Shown piece after piece: positions 22,678 to 33,200 of a stretch of 64,000 nucleotides of DNA. The stretch comes from Meconema thalassinum. Lineage: Eukaryota > Arthropoda > Insecta > Orthoptera > Tettigoniidae. The notes beneath the pieces are model-generated. The model searched no databases. It had not been told where the DNA came from and worked only from the letters and a program-made list of their open reading frames with translations. Where the stretch lies: positions 1,007,345,441-1,007,409,440 of the forward strand of contig OX336389.2 in assembly GCA_946902985.2 (NCBI GenBank), read 5' to 3'. Both the position numbers and the translations under genes were made by a program. Every line of letters starts with the position of its first letter. Within the stretch, counting starts at the first letter, position 1.

Positions 22678-22688
22678 AAACTGGCGAG

Positions 22689-22760
22689 CCGAACATGTCC
22701 TCGGACACTACCGGCACTCAAAGCCATACGCTAAAAAAATTTACATAAAACTACAAGCTT
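22689..22760 (+). repeat. 3' part of the interrupted SINE
   Basis: Continuation of the SINE at 21905 (ccgaacatgtcctcggacac, then a run of A). A (TAA)n microsatellite follows at 22833-22865. Confidence 0.65.
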
Positions 22761-23418
22761 GTCATTCGGCACAAATAGCGTAATTTAACGGCATGAAAGT
22801 TCTGTTACGCACATTATTGCAGGTGAGTAGTTAATAATAATATTAATAATAATAATAATAATATAATATCATGTCATCACTGGTTGTTCAAAAACGTACA
22901 GCCGCACTTTTCTCCTGATTCTTGCTCTCTATATAATTGTAAACGTTACAAACTATCTGTCGTTTTCTGCGCCTTAAAATTTCCCCGGGTTTACGTTTCG
23001 CAAACGGAACATCAGCCATATCTTTAATGCCACTTATACCTAAATCACAATTATTTTTATATTACACAAAACGATCCTTACACTCCAACACTGTTTCAAA
23101 TATCTTGGAGAGATCAGGACTCGTGCGTTCAGTGGAGATCTAAGACACGTACTACAGTGCGCGGGCTGTTCCATCCAGCGCGTAGACACTGCTGCCAGAT
23201 ACATTACAAAATCATGTTGCATATCAAGAATGTAAGAATTACATATCATTAAATGAATGCTGAGGATCATGTACTCTCCACCCATGACCATTAACCTATT
23301 AAATAACGTAGCGAATATCCAGTTTTAAAGACTTCGAAGTCATCATTTTTGGGGGAATCCGCTAAATGTAAAAGCCCATAAGAGCCCGTTGTACACTCTT
23401 AACTCTGGACGGACAATA

Positions 23419-24088
23419 GCATCAGCTGTATGGGACAACATTGCTAATTCATTGCTAACTCTCTCGCTTGTTTTAACAAAATCAACTCCTTATATATTGA
23501 TTTGCCGCGGGTTATGTATGACACAACAGATTACAAATGGTATTGACAACTATTCTGAACTTTGTGATGATCTGTTTCACTGATCATTTAAATTTCTCGC
23601 TAGCTTCAATAATTTTAATTTTAGCGGTTAAATCTACAATAACACGCTTTTTCCCTTCCATCACTTACAGACTTACACACAGCACGACTTTCTACAAGTG
23701 GTCACTGAATCGCATTAAATAAGAATTGTATGAATGTGAGAAGCAGTTCAGGTTTGTTCATTGGGCCCAGCATTCCACCTCATTACCCCTGTACGTTAAT
23801 GCTCACAAGAATGACAAGTGAAAGTCGCACTAAAAGACTTGAGGATTCTCGCCAAGGGATGTCCAAACTACACAAAGTGAACGTAAAGGGTAATCAAATG
23901 AGTTCGTAAAACATTCATGTTCCGTAAATTAAATATTGTTAAACAAACAATTTTCCGTTAAATAAAGTGTAATTTGTCTCAATTTTTGCGCTAGAGAGGT
24001 TCCGCTACATGCAGGTAAATTAACAGGAATAATAGGCCATAATTCAAGAAACTGATAATTTTTTCCTTTGTGGAGAGAATTCCGCTTA
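23419..24088. other. No recognised features
   Basis: Sequence between two transposons. It holds short open frames only, with no repeat or motif identified. Confidence 0.4.
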
Positions 24089-24092
24089 TTAA

Positions 24093-26108
24093 CCCTCCGG
24101 AAGGCGCGCGGCCGCACTCAGTGCGGCAAAATAGTTTATTTTCACTTTGCTGATGAATGCAGTTATTTTCCGCCTTGGAAACCAAGGTATGCTATGTTCA
24201 TTACAACACCACTAGGTTTCAACTAAATTGATCGTTTATCGTCCTCTTGTCTGTCGTCTACGGGCTGTGGAAGTTGACAGGTAGCGGATGCCGCACTGAG
24301 TGAGGCACGCGCGCTCGCTCCTGTAACAGTTTCTTTCACGCTTGGTGTAGGACGTGTTCGCTCCGTGTGTGCTTGTTTTACAGTTCATGCAGCTCGTCTG
24401 TTGTGATGTATTATTTTGTATAACTCTTCTTGCTCTGAATGTTCCAATAATATTTTTCACATCAGCAAATATGTTTCAGATGGATTTCATTACCATAAAT
24501 ATAAGGGTTTCCTTTTGTTTTGTTCGCGAATTGCTTCTTGCTCTACGTAGTAAACATAGTTCGAAAGTTATTACTTCTCTATTTATTTTGAAAGGGCTGA
24601 AAGATTGGCAAACGTGGAGGACATTCGTCAATGTCTTCTTGAGCTTTCCGATGATGATCCAGAACTTCAACCTGAATTTCGCGAGGACGAGGACGGAGAT
24701 GAGGACGATGCTCACGGGCACGTAGTTGTGGAGGTGGAAGAAGAGGATAGTGATACGGATCAGTCAGTGGATTCGGGCGCAGGTACGCCAGACATTGTCG
24801 GAGAGGATTTCAGATATTATTTAGGTAGAGACTTAGATACAATCTGGTGTAGCAAACCACTTATTGTACCAGGCAAAACTAGGTCAAAAAATATAGTAAA
24901 AACGTTTCCCGGTTCAAAACGAGTTGCAAGAGATACTAGAACTGAACTTGTTGCGTTACTAAAATTCTTTGATTTTCATATCATTGACAATATCGTTTCA
25001 AGCAGCAATATTTTTACTGACAAATTGCACTCTACCACCGAATTTGTCAGAGAGAGGGACTGCAATGATACGACGAGAACAGAAATAATGGCTCTCTTTG
25101 GGGTTTTATTCCTGGTCGGAGTGAAAAAAGGAAGACATACTAACGCTGAAGAACTATGGAAAGTAGACGGCACTGACATGCCTATCCTAAGAGCTGTATT
25201 CAGTCTCAAGCGATTTCGTTTTTTGATGCGAGCACTTCGATTTGATAATGTGCACACTCGTCAAGATCGACAACAATGTGATAAGATAGCAGCTATTAGG
25301 GAATTGCGTACAAGCTTCCTGAATTGTCAACTGAATTATTCGCATAGTGAGTTCGTCACAGTAGACGAAATGCTTGTAGGATTTCGAGGGCGCTGTGGTT
25401 TCGTGCAATATATCCCAAACAAACCGGCCAAATATGCCCTGTGTAACAGCAAAACATATTACATGTCTAATTTTGAGCTGTATTACGGAATTCAGAAACC
25501 AGGTCCCTTTGTGACGTCCAGTAAGCCATTGGACATTGTAAAAAGATTGACTGCCACAATATAAAATTCCAACCGAAACGTTACCACTGACAACTATTAC
25601 TCCAGTTATGTGTTGGCAACGTATCTTCATGAAAATGGCCTCACATTTTTGGGTACTCTCAGGAAGAACAAAAAAGAAATCCCACCTGAGTTAATGCCGA
25701 GCAAAACAAGAGCTCTGAAGTCTTGTATGTTTGGGTTCCAGTACAACATGACACGATGACAAAACCTACACGGGGTGTGTTATTTTTGTCGACTCTGCAC
25801 GACTCTGATGAAATTTTGTTAAATTTGAGGTTTCTTGCACCTTTGCTATTTGTTTCTGGTAAATATCTCCTTTATTTTAATATTGCTTCCTTTTACCTTC
25901 TAATTACGGTCATTTCTGCATTCCGTTTTTTCACAGAATAAAATTAATTTATCAAACTGTGTGTCTTACTTCATTTTGAAACTTAGTAATTTCTGTAGAT
26001 CCCTTGATTAGTACCGAAAATGTGCATTTAAGTGATATTTAGTGGGAGCCGCACTCCATGTAGCGCGCACCCGTCCGTGTAACTTCGTAAGGCGCGCGCT
26101 CCGCAGGG
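24093..26108 (+). mobile_element. piggyBac-like transposon flanked by TTAA
   Basis: Both ends abut TTAA (24089-24092 and 26109-26112), the piggyBac target site. Ends read ccctccggaaggcgcgcg on the left and ccctgcggagcgcgcgcc from the right. GC-rich subterminal words gccgcactcagtgcgg, gccgcactgagtgagg and gccgcactcc are repeated near both ends. The 2016-bp interior holds one transposase gene. Overall architecture is complete, but the ORF is broken. Confidence 0.92.
24605..25830 (+). pseudogene. piggyBac transposase (DDE_Tnp_1_7 type), truncated
   Basis: The main open part, to a TAA at 25562, has an acidic N-terminus (DDPELQPEFREDEDGDED), then the family core with EIMALFGVLFLVGVKKGR, LRALRFDN and TVDEMLVGFRGRC. 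Past the stop the frame goes on with [10 protein letters not shown], which carries the second catalytic Asp, then [20 protein letters not shown]. After about 25740 the frame is lost and the Cys-rich C-terminal finger of the family is missing. No in-frame ATG starts the domain; the reading frame is open upstream to about 24575. It is inactive. Confidence 0.9.
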
Positions 26109-26119
26109 TTAAACGTTCT

Positions 26120-26705
26120 GTTAAAGACAGGTTTTACTGTATTTAAGATAGATGTATGCTGTCGCGGATGGTTTTCTGTGAACGTTTTAAGCTGATCAAT
26201 GGTATTGATGTAATGTTGATTTATCTTAAACGGTTTTGCCAGTGTCAGCTGAGAATGCACACGGACATTGGTTTTTTCTTCGACTTGGTTCACTTAAATA
26301 GTTTTTGTGCAGCTTCCTTTGGTGATAAATGTTTATATACCTTTTGTTGAAAAATGCTTCATTGAATTGTGTAAACAGGATCAAAATCCGTCCAGTGGTT
26401 CTCGAGATTAGCCAGGACAGACGGACAAAATCGAGGACTTTATTTTATACTACAGTATGTATGGATGATGCTCATAGATGAAAATGTGACCTTGCAAATA
26501 TATCAAATTTCAAATATGTGGACAAATTGATCCAGTTAGCTCAATTTAGTTTGCCAACTAAATACCAGTGTACCATTAGACTCGTCAGTTGGTATGTTAC
26601 ATCTCACCTAGACGCTTTGCTAGTACACCCGTTGGTTGTGCTGGAATGCTAGTTCCTCAGTTAATTGCTCTAATTGATAGGTAATTGCGAGTTAGCTTCC
26701 TTGTG
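26120..26705. other. Diverged repeat patches, no gene
   Basis: A diverged copy of the unit found at 31285-31425 is recognisable at about 26515-26650 (cagtgtaccattagactcgtcagttggt). A patch near 26380-26430 contains the short inverted words tccgtccagtgg and gacagacggac. Nothing else was identified. Confidence 0.45.
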
Positions 26706-26711
26706 GATGTT

Positions 26712-27170
26712 CATGGTGTCCACAGGCAGGAAAAGTCAGGAATTTTTTATTAACCATACAGTATTTTGTGTTTTACAGCCATACTTTGATGTTACTAGTT
26801 CAACTAATCTCTGAAGATAAAAAGCAATAACTCACTGGACATTATGGTAAGTTTCCATTTTTACAGTACATCATAATAAAAACATCGTTTACCTATTTCT
26901 TGTACGTTTTTTAGCGTTGAAGGAGGAATGTGGCGACCCCATCGCCCAGCACATTGCACTTTATTTTGTATTTTAAATGAATAAAGAGGCGAGCGTTGGG
27001 CAGCTATGGGGATGGTTGAGGCTGCAAATAATATATGAATATATATATATATTTATTGCTCAATAAACCTCTTTTCCGATGTCACGATGACTTCACGAGT
27101 CAGGAATGATTTAGAAAAATGATCAGGAAAAGTCAGGAAAATTGACATTGAAAATTCTGTGGACACCATG
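26712..27170. mobile_element. Small non-autonomous TIR element, 5-bp target duplication
   Basis: Ends catggtgtccacag (26712-26725) and ctgtggacaccatg (27157-27170) are perfect inverted repeats, flanked by atgtt on both sides (26707-26711 and 27171-27175). Further inside, a word aggaaaagtcaggaa is repeated, and a second, looser inverted pair occurs (gcgaccccatcgcccagc and its partner near 26990-27012). No coding capacity. Superfamily is uncertain. Confidence 0.6.
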
Positions 27171-27516
27171 ATGTTTGTTTCCTTCATGTGGTTAATGACA
27201 TTTGTTCTCACATCAATTCGGGTTCTTAATGGCTGGAATGTTATGATAAAGGCTTATCTTCTAGGCGCACTAAAAGAATAAAAAGAAAAGAAATTAGTCA
27301 TTTTGTTTAAATTAGTGAAGTTTAAATGTATAATAGTCGTTGAGGAATGTATATTTGAGTAGTCCGTTTGCAAAGGCCGCTAAATGCATTATAAACGAAA
27401 CCAAGTAAATGACGAAAAATTGCTAGGACCAAACTATTTAAGCTAATATCATATTTCTTACCCCTGAAAATCAACATAAAACATTTATTATTCAGTTAAA
27501 ATCTGTGAAATCGACG

Positions 27517-29647
27517 CACAGTGGTCCGGATCCGTAAAAAAGCGGACAAAAATAGATTTTTCAACTTTACATTAGAAAGGCCAAACCAACTCCCAAGTGA
27601 AGTATGTTAATCAGTGTACATTAATTTCACTTTTTCTTTGGAAATTGCTTCTGTGTTTCTCATATATAATACTACAAAAGTGATACAACTCTTCATTTCT
27701 GAATTCCGCGCTCCATTAAGTAAACTTTGAAATATCATTCTAACTTCAAAACGAAACTCGGGGTCTATAATACTGTATCTGTAAGTAATTTGTGATCTGA
27801 TATACTTGATTATAGCATGATTTTTGATTTCAGATCACTTATAAGGACTGTTATACTTATTTTTATAGTGCTTTATTTTCTTCAAGAAAAATAAATTTTG
27901 CTTGACCTACAAAAAAATGTATACATATGTATACCATGAAACTTATGCTAGTCTTAAAATGAAGACTGGAGAATATATCCTAAAAGGTTTCATCGCCAGA
28001 ACCCGCCAGATGCGTGATTGAGAAGGGAGAGAACATTACTGCGCGCTCTGAGGATAAACACTCGCGCGAGATAAGGGCCTGTTGAGACATTTGTTTATGC
28101 TACGCAAGGGATATCTCGAGGCCATGAAACCAAAATAATCTTCAATCACGAGAAGTAATTGATTAGTAGTAGTTGTGTGTGTTGTGAAGAGTGAAAAATG
28201 AATTTTCGTTGTTAGTCGCAGTGATCTTATTAACAAGATTCGAGAGAACAAAATCAGTCTCGCGTCAAGGAAAGTTTGTGGTAACATATCTCCTTAACAA
28301 ATTCCAATTAAATGTTGACGACAGTGTAGAGAAAACAGTGTATAATAATATAAGAAGCTTTTCTTTTTGCCGTATGTTGACCGGTGGAGAAAGTGTAACT
28401 TCTTAGAACATGCTTTTTTTTAAGAAATATTCAGACTGGTTGAAAACAGAAATTGTGATATCAAATCCGAGCATTCCTGGCTCCGCAAAATCAGTAGATC
28501 GAGGTCGTCCTCCAAAAGAATTTCAAGAGCTAACGGAGAGAAGCAAAATAAGGAAAATTAAAGACCTAAGGGAGAATGCCACTTCATCAGAGCTTGCCTA
28601 TGCGACCATTATGAATTTAAGGGCAGAGGGAGACGATTCATTAGCCAAGCTAAAAAGAAGCTACCACGGCCACACCAACAAGGGGCAAACGAATGGTGCG
28701 AAATTTTCAGAAATGAAAAATCTACATAAGTGGCACAAAAGCTCGTCGACAATTTACAACTTGAGTTTGGAATTTCAGTTCCACACGCCCACTTTCGATT
28801 TTTTGAATGTCTCCTGCATATTTCGTACCGCCTGGGTTTTAAAAAGTGTAAAGTGAGCGTGAAAGATGGTAATCGAGACTTATTCGAAAGAAAGAAAATA
28901 TTGTGCAAGACACATTCAGAACGAGATTAGGTCTTCTAGTTGATATTCCGAAGCCTGGATATGGAACAACCAGTGATGGCAACACTGCCCGAAGGTTTTT
29001 TGATCAACCTCAAGTAGCATCCGAAATAACAGGGGTAGTTAATAACTCGTTTTGGAATAATTTTAAAAGCAATTTCCTCTGGTAATGAAATTAATAGTTC
29101 AGAGTTCAATTCCTACTGCTGCGAAACAGCAAGCTTATATGTACGGCTATATCCGTGGTGTTACATGCCTCTAACACTCCATAACATACTTATCCATGGA
29201 TCTTTCATTATAGAAGCAGCTATTTTGCCGATTGGAGAACTTTCAGAAGAGGTCTTAAGAGTCTAGAAACCAAGAAGTAAGAAAATATAGAGAAGACCAT
29301 ACCAGAAAATCCTCAAGAATTTCCAATAATTTTGACTTGTTCCATAGACTATTGCTAAGCTCTGATTCAGTAATCTCAAGCACGGGAAGTCTACCGAAGA
29401 AGAAATGAAGACAGTTGCCTCAGGAGGTGTGTAATTTATTGTCAATACCCGAGGACAAGACGGAGCAGGAAGGGGAAGAAGAAGAAGTCGACTCATCCGG
29501 ATCAGAGGATGAATAAGTAAGTAATTTTATGTACTAAGACAAATTTACCTAATAGTAACATCTAATTTAAAGTTTTATAGAGAAGTATTTCATTTCATTT
29601 AGCGGAAAATATTTTTGTCCGCTTTTTTTCAAATCCGGACCACTGTG
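27517..29647 (+). mobile_element. Transib transposon (RAG1-related), internally deleted
   Basis: The ends are inverted repeats of about 39 bases starting cacagtggtccggat. They are flanked by the 5-bp direct repeat cgacg (27512-27516 and 29648-29652). Transib elements are known for CGNCG target duplications and CACWRTG-starting ends. The interior encodes pieces of a Transib transposase. At 2131 bases with a missing catalytic core it depends on another source of transposase. Confidence 0.9.
28410..29520 (+). pseudogene. Transib transposase remnants (RAG1-core relative)
   Basis: The first part (28410-28620) reads RGRPPKEFQELTERSKIRK and then SSELAYATIMNLRAEG, the family N-terminal motif. After frameshifts, 28903-29040 gives DTFRTRLGLLVDIPKPGYG followed by DGNTARRFF and EITGV, which match the conserved region leading into the catalytic core. 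The following stretch (29090-29262) resembles the family's C-terminal end (LHNILIHGSFIIEAAILPIG, then ELSEEVLR). The long central part with the DDE residues is missing between them. In RAG1 the corresponding core cuts recombination signals. Confidence 0.85.
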
Positions 29648-29652
29648 CGACG

Positions 29653-30009
29653 GTTGGATCTTCTGTCCTAAAAAATAAATTAAAATATGGACTTACCGGT
29701 TTTTGCACACGTATTGTGCAGTTAACGACATTTGCACCCGTGACGGCGAGAGTCGTTAATGAAACTTAGGTTGCAAAACCCGCTATTTTATTTTTTTACG
29801 AATGCCATTTGGATGAGATTTTTAATAAAGAACTACTTTGGTTTCATTTTTGTTTATTAGGAAAAATATATTTTGAAAAAATCGTCGGGTGCGATAAAAA
29901 GAAAATTGTTTTAAAAATACATCTTAAACAACGTGCAACGTCATTAGACAGCATAAAAATTTACAAATTAAGAAAGTGCACAAAACAAGAAGAAATGGCA
30001 CTTAAGTTA
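29653..30009. other. No recognised features
   Basis: AT-rich stretch between the Transib element and the next pseudogene. One open frame runs through it but has no identifiable motif. Confidence 0.4.
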
Positions 30010-31010
30010 GGTCAGGTCATTCTCGACACCCATCAGCTCAAAATCTGCTGGTTCTTAGTCTTCTTCCTCTTGAGGTTATTGTTGCGAATGGCTTCTTGCT
30101 CCTGGAAGACCTCACTGAAGAATTTGAGGTTGCCGTTCGCTGGCCAGTTTTCGCCGAAATACTGCTCTAAAATCCGTCAGACGTCCTGTAGTTTAGTTTT
30201 TCTGAGTGCAACACCTACTTGAATTGGTGAGGGACCCGGATGTTTCCTAAAATTCGTTCCCCTTTTCATGATGCTCATTCCCTCACCAACCTCAAAATTG
30301 TAGAACGGCTCCCCTCGGACCAGACATGTTATTTTTTTTGTTTTGCCAATTGTGAACACTATTTTCTTCGCTTTTTGGAATTGGAAATGCTTACTACCCG
30401 GATTTTTTACCATGCCATCCACATACGCTTTCCAATCCCTAACAGAACATTCATCTTGTTCCAGACGAACTATTGTCGCAAATTTCTCAATATGCTTGAT
30501 GTATCCGGAAGGATTTTCAAAGACACTCACTTTGCGAAGTTGCCTTCAATATTTCCAAAAACTCCGTCAGGTGGGATAAATGAGCGGCCCACAATTGGGA
30601 ACCATAGGCCTAGCTATATTTCCTCTAGACATGCGGGAGCTTCTAGCAGTGACCAGTGAGATAGCATGCTGATCATAGTCTTCTTTTTGTTCTGATCCCC
30701 ACAGCCATCAGAGAATAACCGAAATATTTTGCACCTTAAAAATTTATGCTGGCCAATTTGTGAAGAAGTGTCGACGCTATTTGGTTTGGTCCTTTGGCAA
30801 GGTGATGTTCTAACCAGACGTAAGAAGTTGTTCTCAACTCCAATATCAACGGGTTCAACTACTTCAACTTGCACCATTTCTCCCACTACGTCTGCTGTCT
30901 CTGTTCTTCCCTCCATATTTGGAACATCCACAATAGTATTACAGTCCACAAATGCAATAACTGCTTTGCTTAAATCACCAAGATCATAAATTTTTTCTGG
31001 CTTGAAATGG
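30010..31010 (-). pseudogene. Repetitive-element-associated protein, C-terminal part (possible DUF7869 type)
   Basis: On the minus strand, 30949-30614 reads RLFSDGCGDQNKKKTMISML, and after a stop the frame continues with RSFIPPDGVFGNIEG near 30580-30545. Then 30530-30177 reads VRDWKAYVDGMVKNPGSKHF and GEGMSIMKRGTNFRKHP. The pattern S-D-x-C-x-x-Q-N-K-x-K-T followed by a GHSF-x-P-x-D-x-x-FG block is one I associate with multi-copy uncharacterised proteins in invertebrate genomes. The exact family name is uncertain. At least two stops interrupt it. Function unknown. Confidence 0.55.
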
Positions 31011-31217
31011 ATAGTGCAGCCAACTCAAATCTGAAACACAAAACTATTCTTCCCGATCGAAATAAATAATTATTTACTGTAAAAAAATCTGTGGGAGGAA
31101 CAAAGGCAGTTCTTGTACCAGTTAGCGTGTTTTGCAGCCTTATGTGGCAAGGCAGACACCATACTTATGGAACTGAGCGGTCTTTGGACACGTGGAACAT
31201 TAAACTGGCTTTGCAAC

Positions 31218-31782
31218 CGTACTGGAAATATCTGTTCCCGAAGGAAACAGGATGTAAATTGTCCGATTGAGCTATGTACATTAACAAATTCACAAATAAA
31301 TTTGATAAAATGGTCCGGCTAGCTCAAAACAGTTGCCAGCGTTTCGCCCCAGTGTACCAATGGGCTCTTCAGTTGGTTATGGTACACCTCACCAAGACGC
31401 ATGGCTAGTACATACTGTGAAGGCCGCTGCAAGGCACAAAATGTCGCCACGAGCAGCGCCAATGTACTACGGAAGTCAAAACTTCCTTTCAAAAATAATG
31501 TTAGCTTACCTTGCTAATCCATACTGGAAATATCTGTTCCCGAAGGAAACAGGATGTAAATTGTCCGATTGAGCTATGTACATTAACAAATTCACAAATA
31601 AATTTGATAAAATGGTCCGGCTAGCTCAAAACAGCGGCCTTCACAGTATGTACTAGCCATGCGTCTTGGTGAGGTGTACCATAACCAACTGAAGAGCCCA
31701 TTGGTACACTGGGGCGAAACGCTGGCTACTGTTTTGAGCTAGCCGGACCATTTTATCAAATTTATTTGTGAATTTGTTAATT
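31218..31782. repeat. Complex of direct and inverted repeats
   Basis: About 112 bases at 31218-31330 (tactggaaatatctgttccc to gctcaaaacag) recur directly at 31523-31634. In addition, 31284-31425 is repeated in reverse complement at 31635-31782. The inverted unit carries ctgaagagccc and ggggcgaaacgctgg (about 31693-31727), an arrangement resembling a hammerhead core. A diverged copy lies at 26515-26650. This looks like a pile-up of foldback Penelope-type termini. Confidence 0.6.
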
Positions 31783-31892
31783 TGCAACCGTAGCCAACAT
31801 ACATTTAGCGGTTTATGCAAACGAATGCAATTTCTGTTGGCCATTTTCAACGGTTTTGAGCGGGATATGCACCCTGAAACTTATTCTATCAT

Positions 31893-32143
31893 TTAGCCAG
31901 TTAAAAGACGAACGTGACGGTATACTCAACTCAAATTCGACAAAAAGTGCACTTAGCGGCCTTTGCATCTGGGCTACTCATTTGTTAGGTAAGCTTACCC
32001 CATTGAGACACGTATGTGGCTTGTCAGGCTGTCGATGTGGCATGTGACTGGTTCAAGGACCTGGCTTGTTTGTGGGAGTTACGGCGGTAGGGATAGAGGA
32101 AGAAAAGGTAGCCAGTTAAAAGACGAACGTGACAGTATACTCA
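31893..32143 (+). repeat. Direct repeat of 35 bases, 216 bases apart
   Basis: tagccagttaaaagacgaac through gtatactca occurs at 31893-31927 and at 32109-32143 with one difference. The intervening sequence has no recognised feature. Confidence 0.8.
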
Positions 32144-32279
32144 GTGGGTGGAGTGGTTGGATTGATTTCAGGCATTGTTTCGTTGTGTTATTATTTGGTT
32201 GTAATTTTTTATGATATTCCTATTTTCAGCCTATTTTCATTTATGAAAAAATAGGCTTACGAGATTGCCTTTTTTCCAT

Positions 32280-33188
32280 ACGTGTGTGTCCCCCTAATAA
32301 AATCTAAACGGCTGGAGCGATTTCAATCAAACTCAGTAAGGTTATGGTAATGTTTCGTCCGCCCCGACCATGTCCTTCAAATTTTATTACGTCTCACCAA
32401 TTCAACATGGCAGCTGCGTGAAATATTTCGACGACATTCTATATTGTCGAAACTATTACTGATATCACCCTGAAATTTTGTAGGGTGATAAAAGGCACTA
32501 CTAAAAGTGTCCCTATGTGACTTTCAAAAACCTGTTAAGTACAGAACGGACATGGCGGCTGTGCAAAGTTGAAACATTTAAATAGACTATTCTTGCGATT
32601 TAACCATACGAACGCAGTGAAACTTGTACAGCAAATGTTTATACACATTGTAATGCACATACATCTAATTTACTTCCATTGTTTACATAACCTCAAGATG
32701 GCGGCTGTGCAAAATTTTTAAATTAAGTTTTTATTTCATGTGTCCTAATCATGCGATCAATGTTAACTTTTGAATAATGAACCTACGCAATTATCGTCAT
32801 CCAATGGTACATAACGCTATGGCCAAAAATCCAACATGGCGACCAACCGAAATCTTTAGACGGTTCTCAATATCTACTAATCTATGACAGCAAACAAACT
32901 GAAATTTTGTATGTTGATAAAGGCTATGAACATAAGTTCACATATGAGACTTTCAATAACCTGGTGAGCACAACTCCAACATAGCCGCAACGCGAAATTG
33001 AAATATTTAAATGGACGTTTCTCGTGATTTAACCATTCGTGCAGTGAAACTTGGTACAGTAAATGTTCAAATACATTTCAATCCACTGACATCCAAATTT
33101 TGCAATTGATTTTTTAACCGCAAGAGGGCGGCTGTGCGAAATTTTAAAATCTTGTTTTTATTTCTTATGTCCTAATCATGCGATTGAA
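32280..33188 (+). repeat. Degenerate tandem array, about 440-bp unit (Helitron-like sequence style)
   Basis: Two diverged units share words such as ggcggctgtgc, gaaatatttaaat, gatttaaccat and gtcctaatcatgcga. The opening, aaatctaaacggctggagcg, resembles the array at 51200-53130. The array continues on the far side of the Penelope insertion at 44552-44700 (aatccaacatggcga, agacggttctcaatatcta). No coding. Confidence 0.6.
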
Positions 33189-33200
33189 TAATACACCTAT

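Larger units (their letters stand above)
20828..23418. mobile_element. Unclassified TIR element with near-identical 43-bp ends
   Basis: The 43 bases at 20828-20870 (tattgtccgtccagagttaa, extending to ctcttatgg) match the reverse complement of 23376-23418 at 42 of 43 positions. No target duplication is clear and no transposase was recognised inside. Much of the interior is SINE DNA (21488-21733 and 21905-22760). It is probably a non-autonomous DNA transposon of unknown superfamily, enlarged by later SINE insertions. Confidence 0.7.

Noticed and set aside
24354..24725. Plus-strand 123-codon frame upstream of the piggyBac ORF
   Set aside because: It overlaps the acidic N-terminus of the transposase in another frame and shows no motif.
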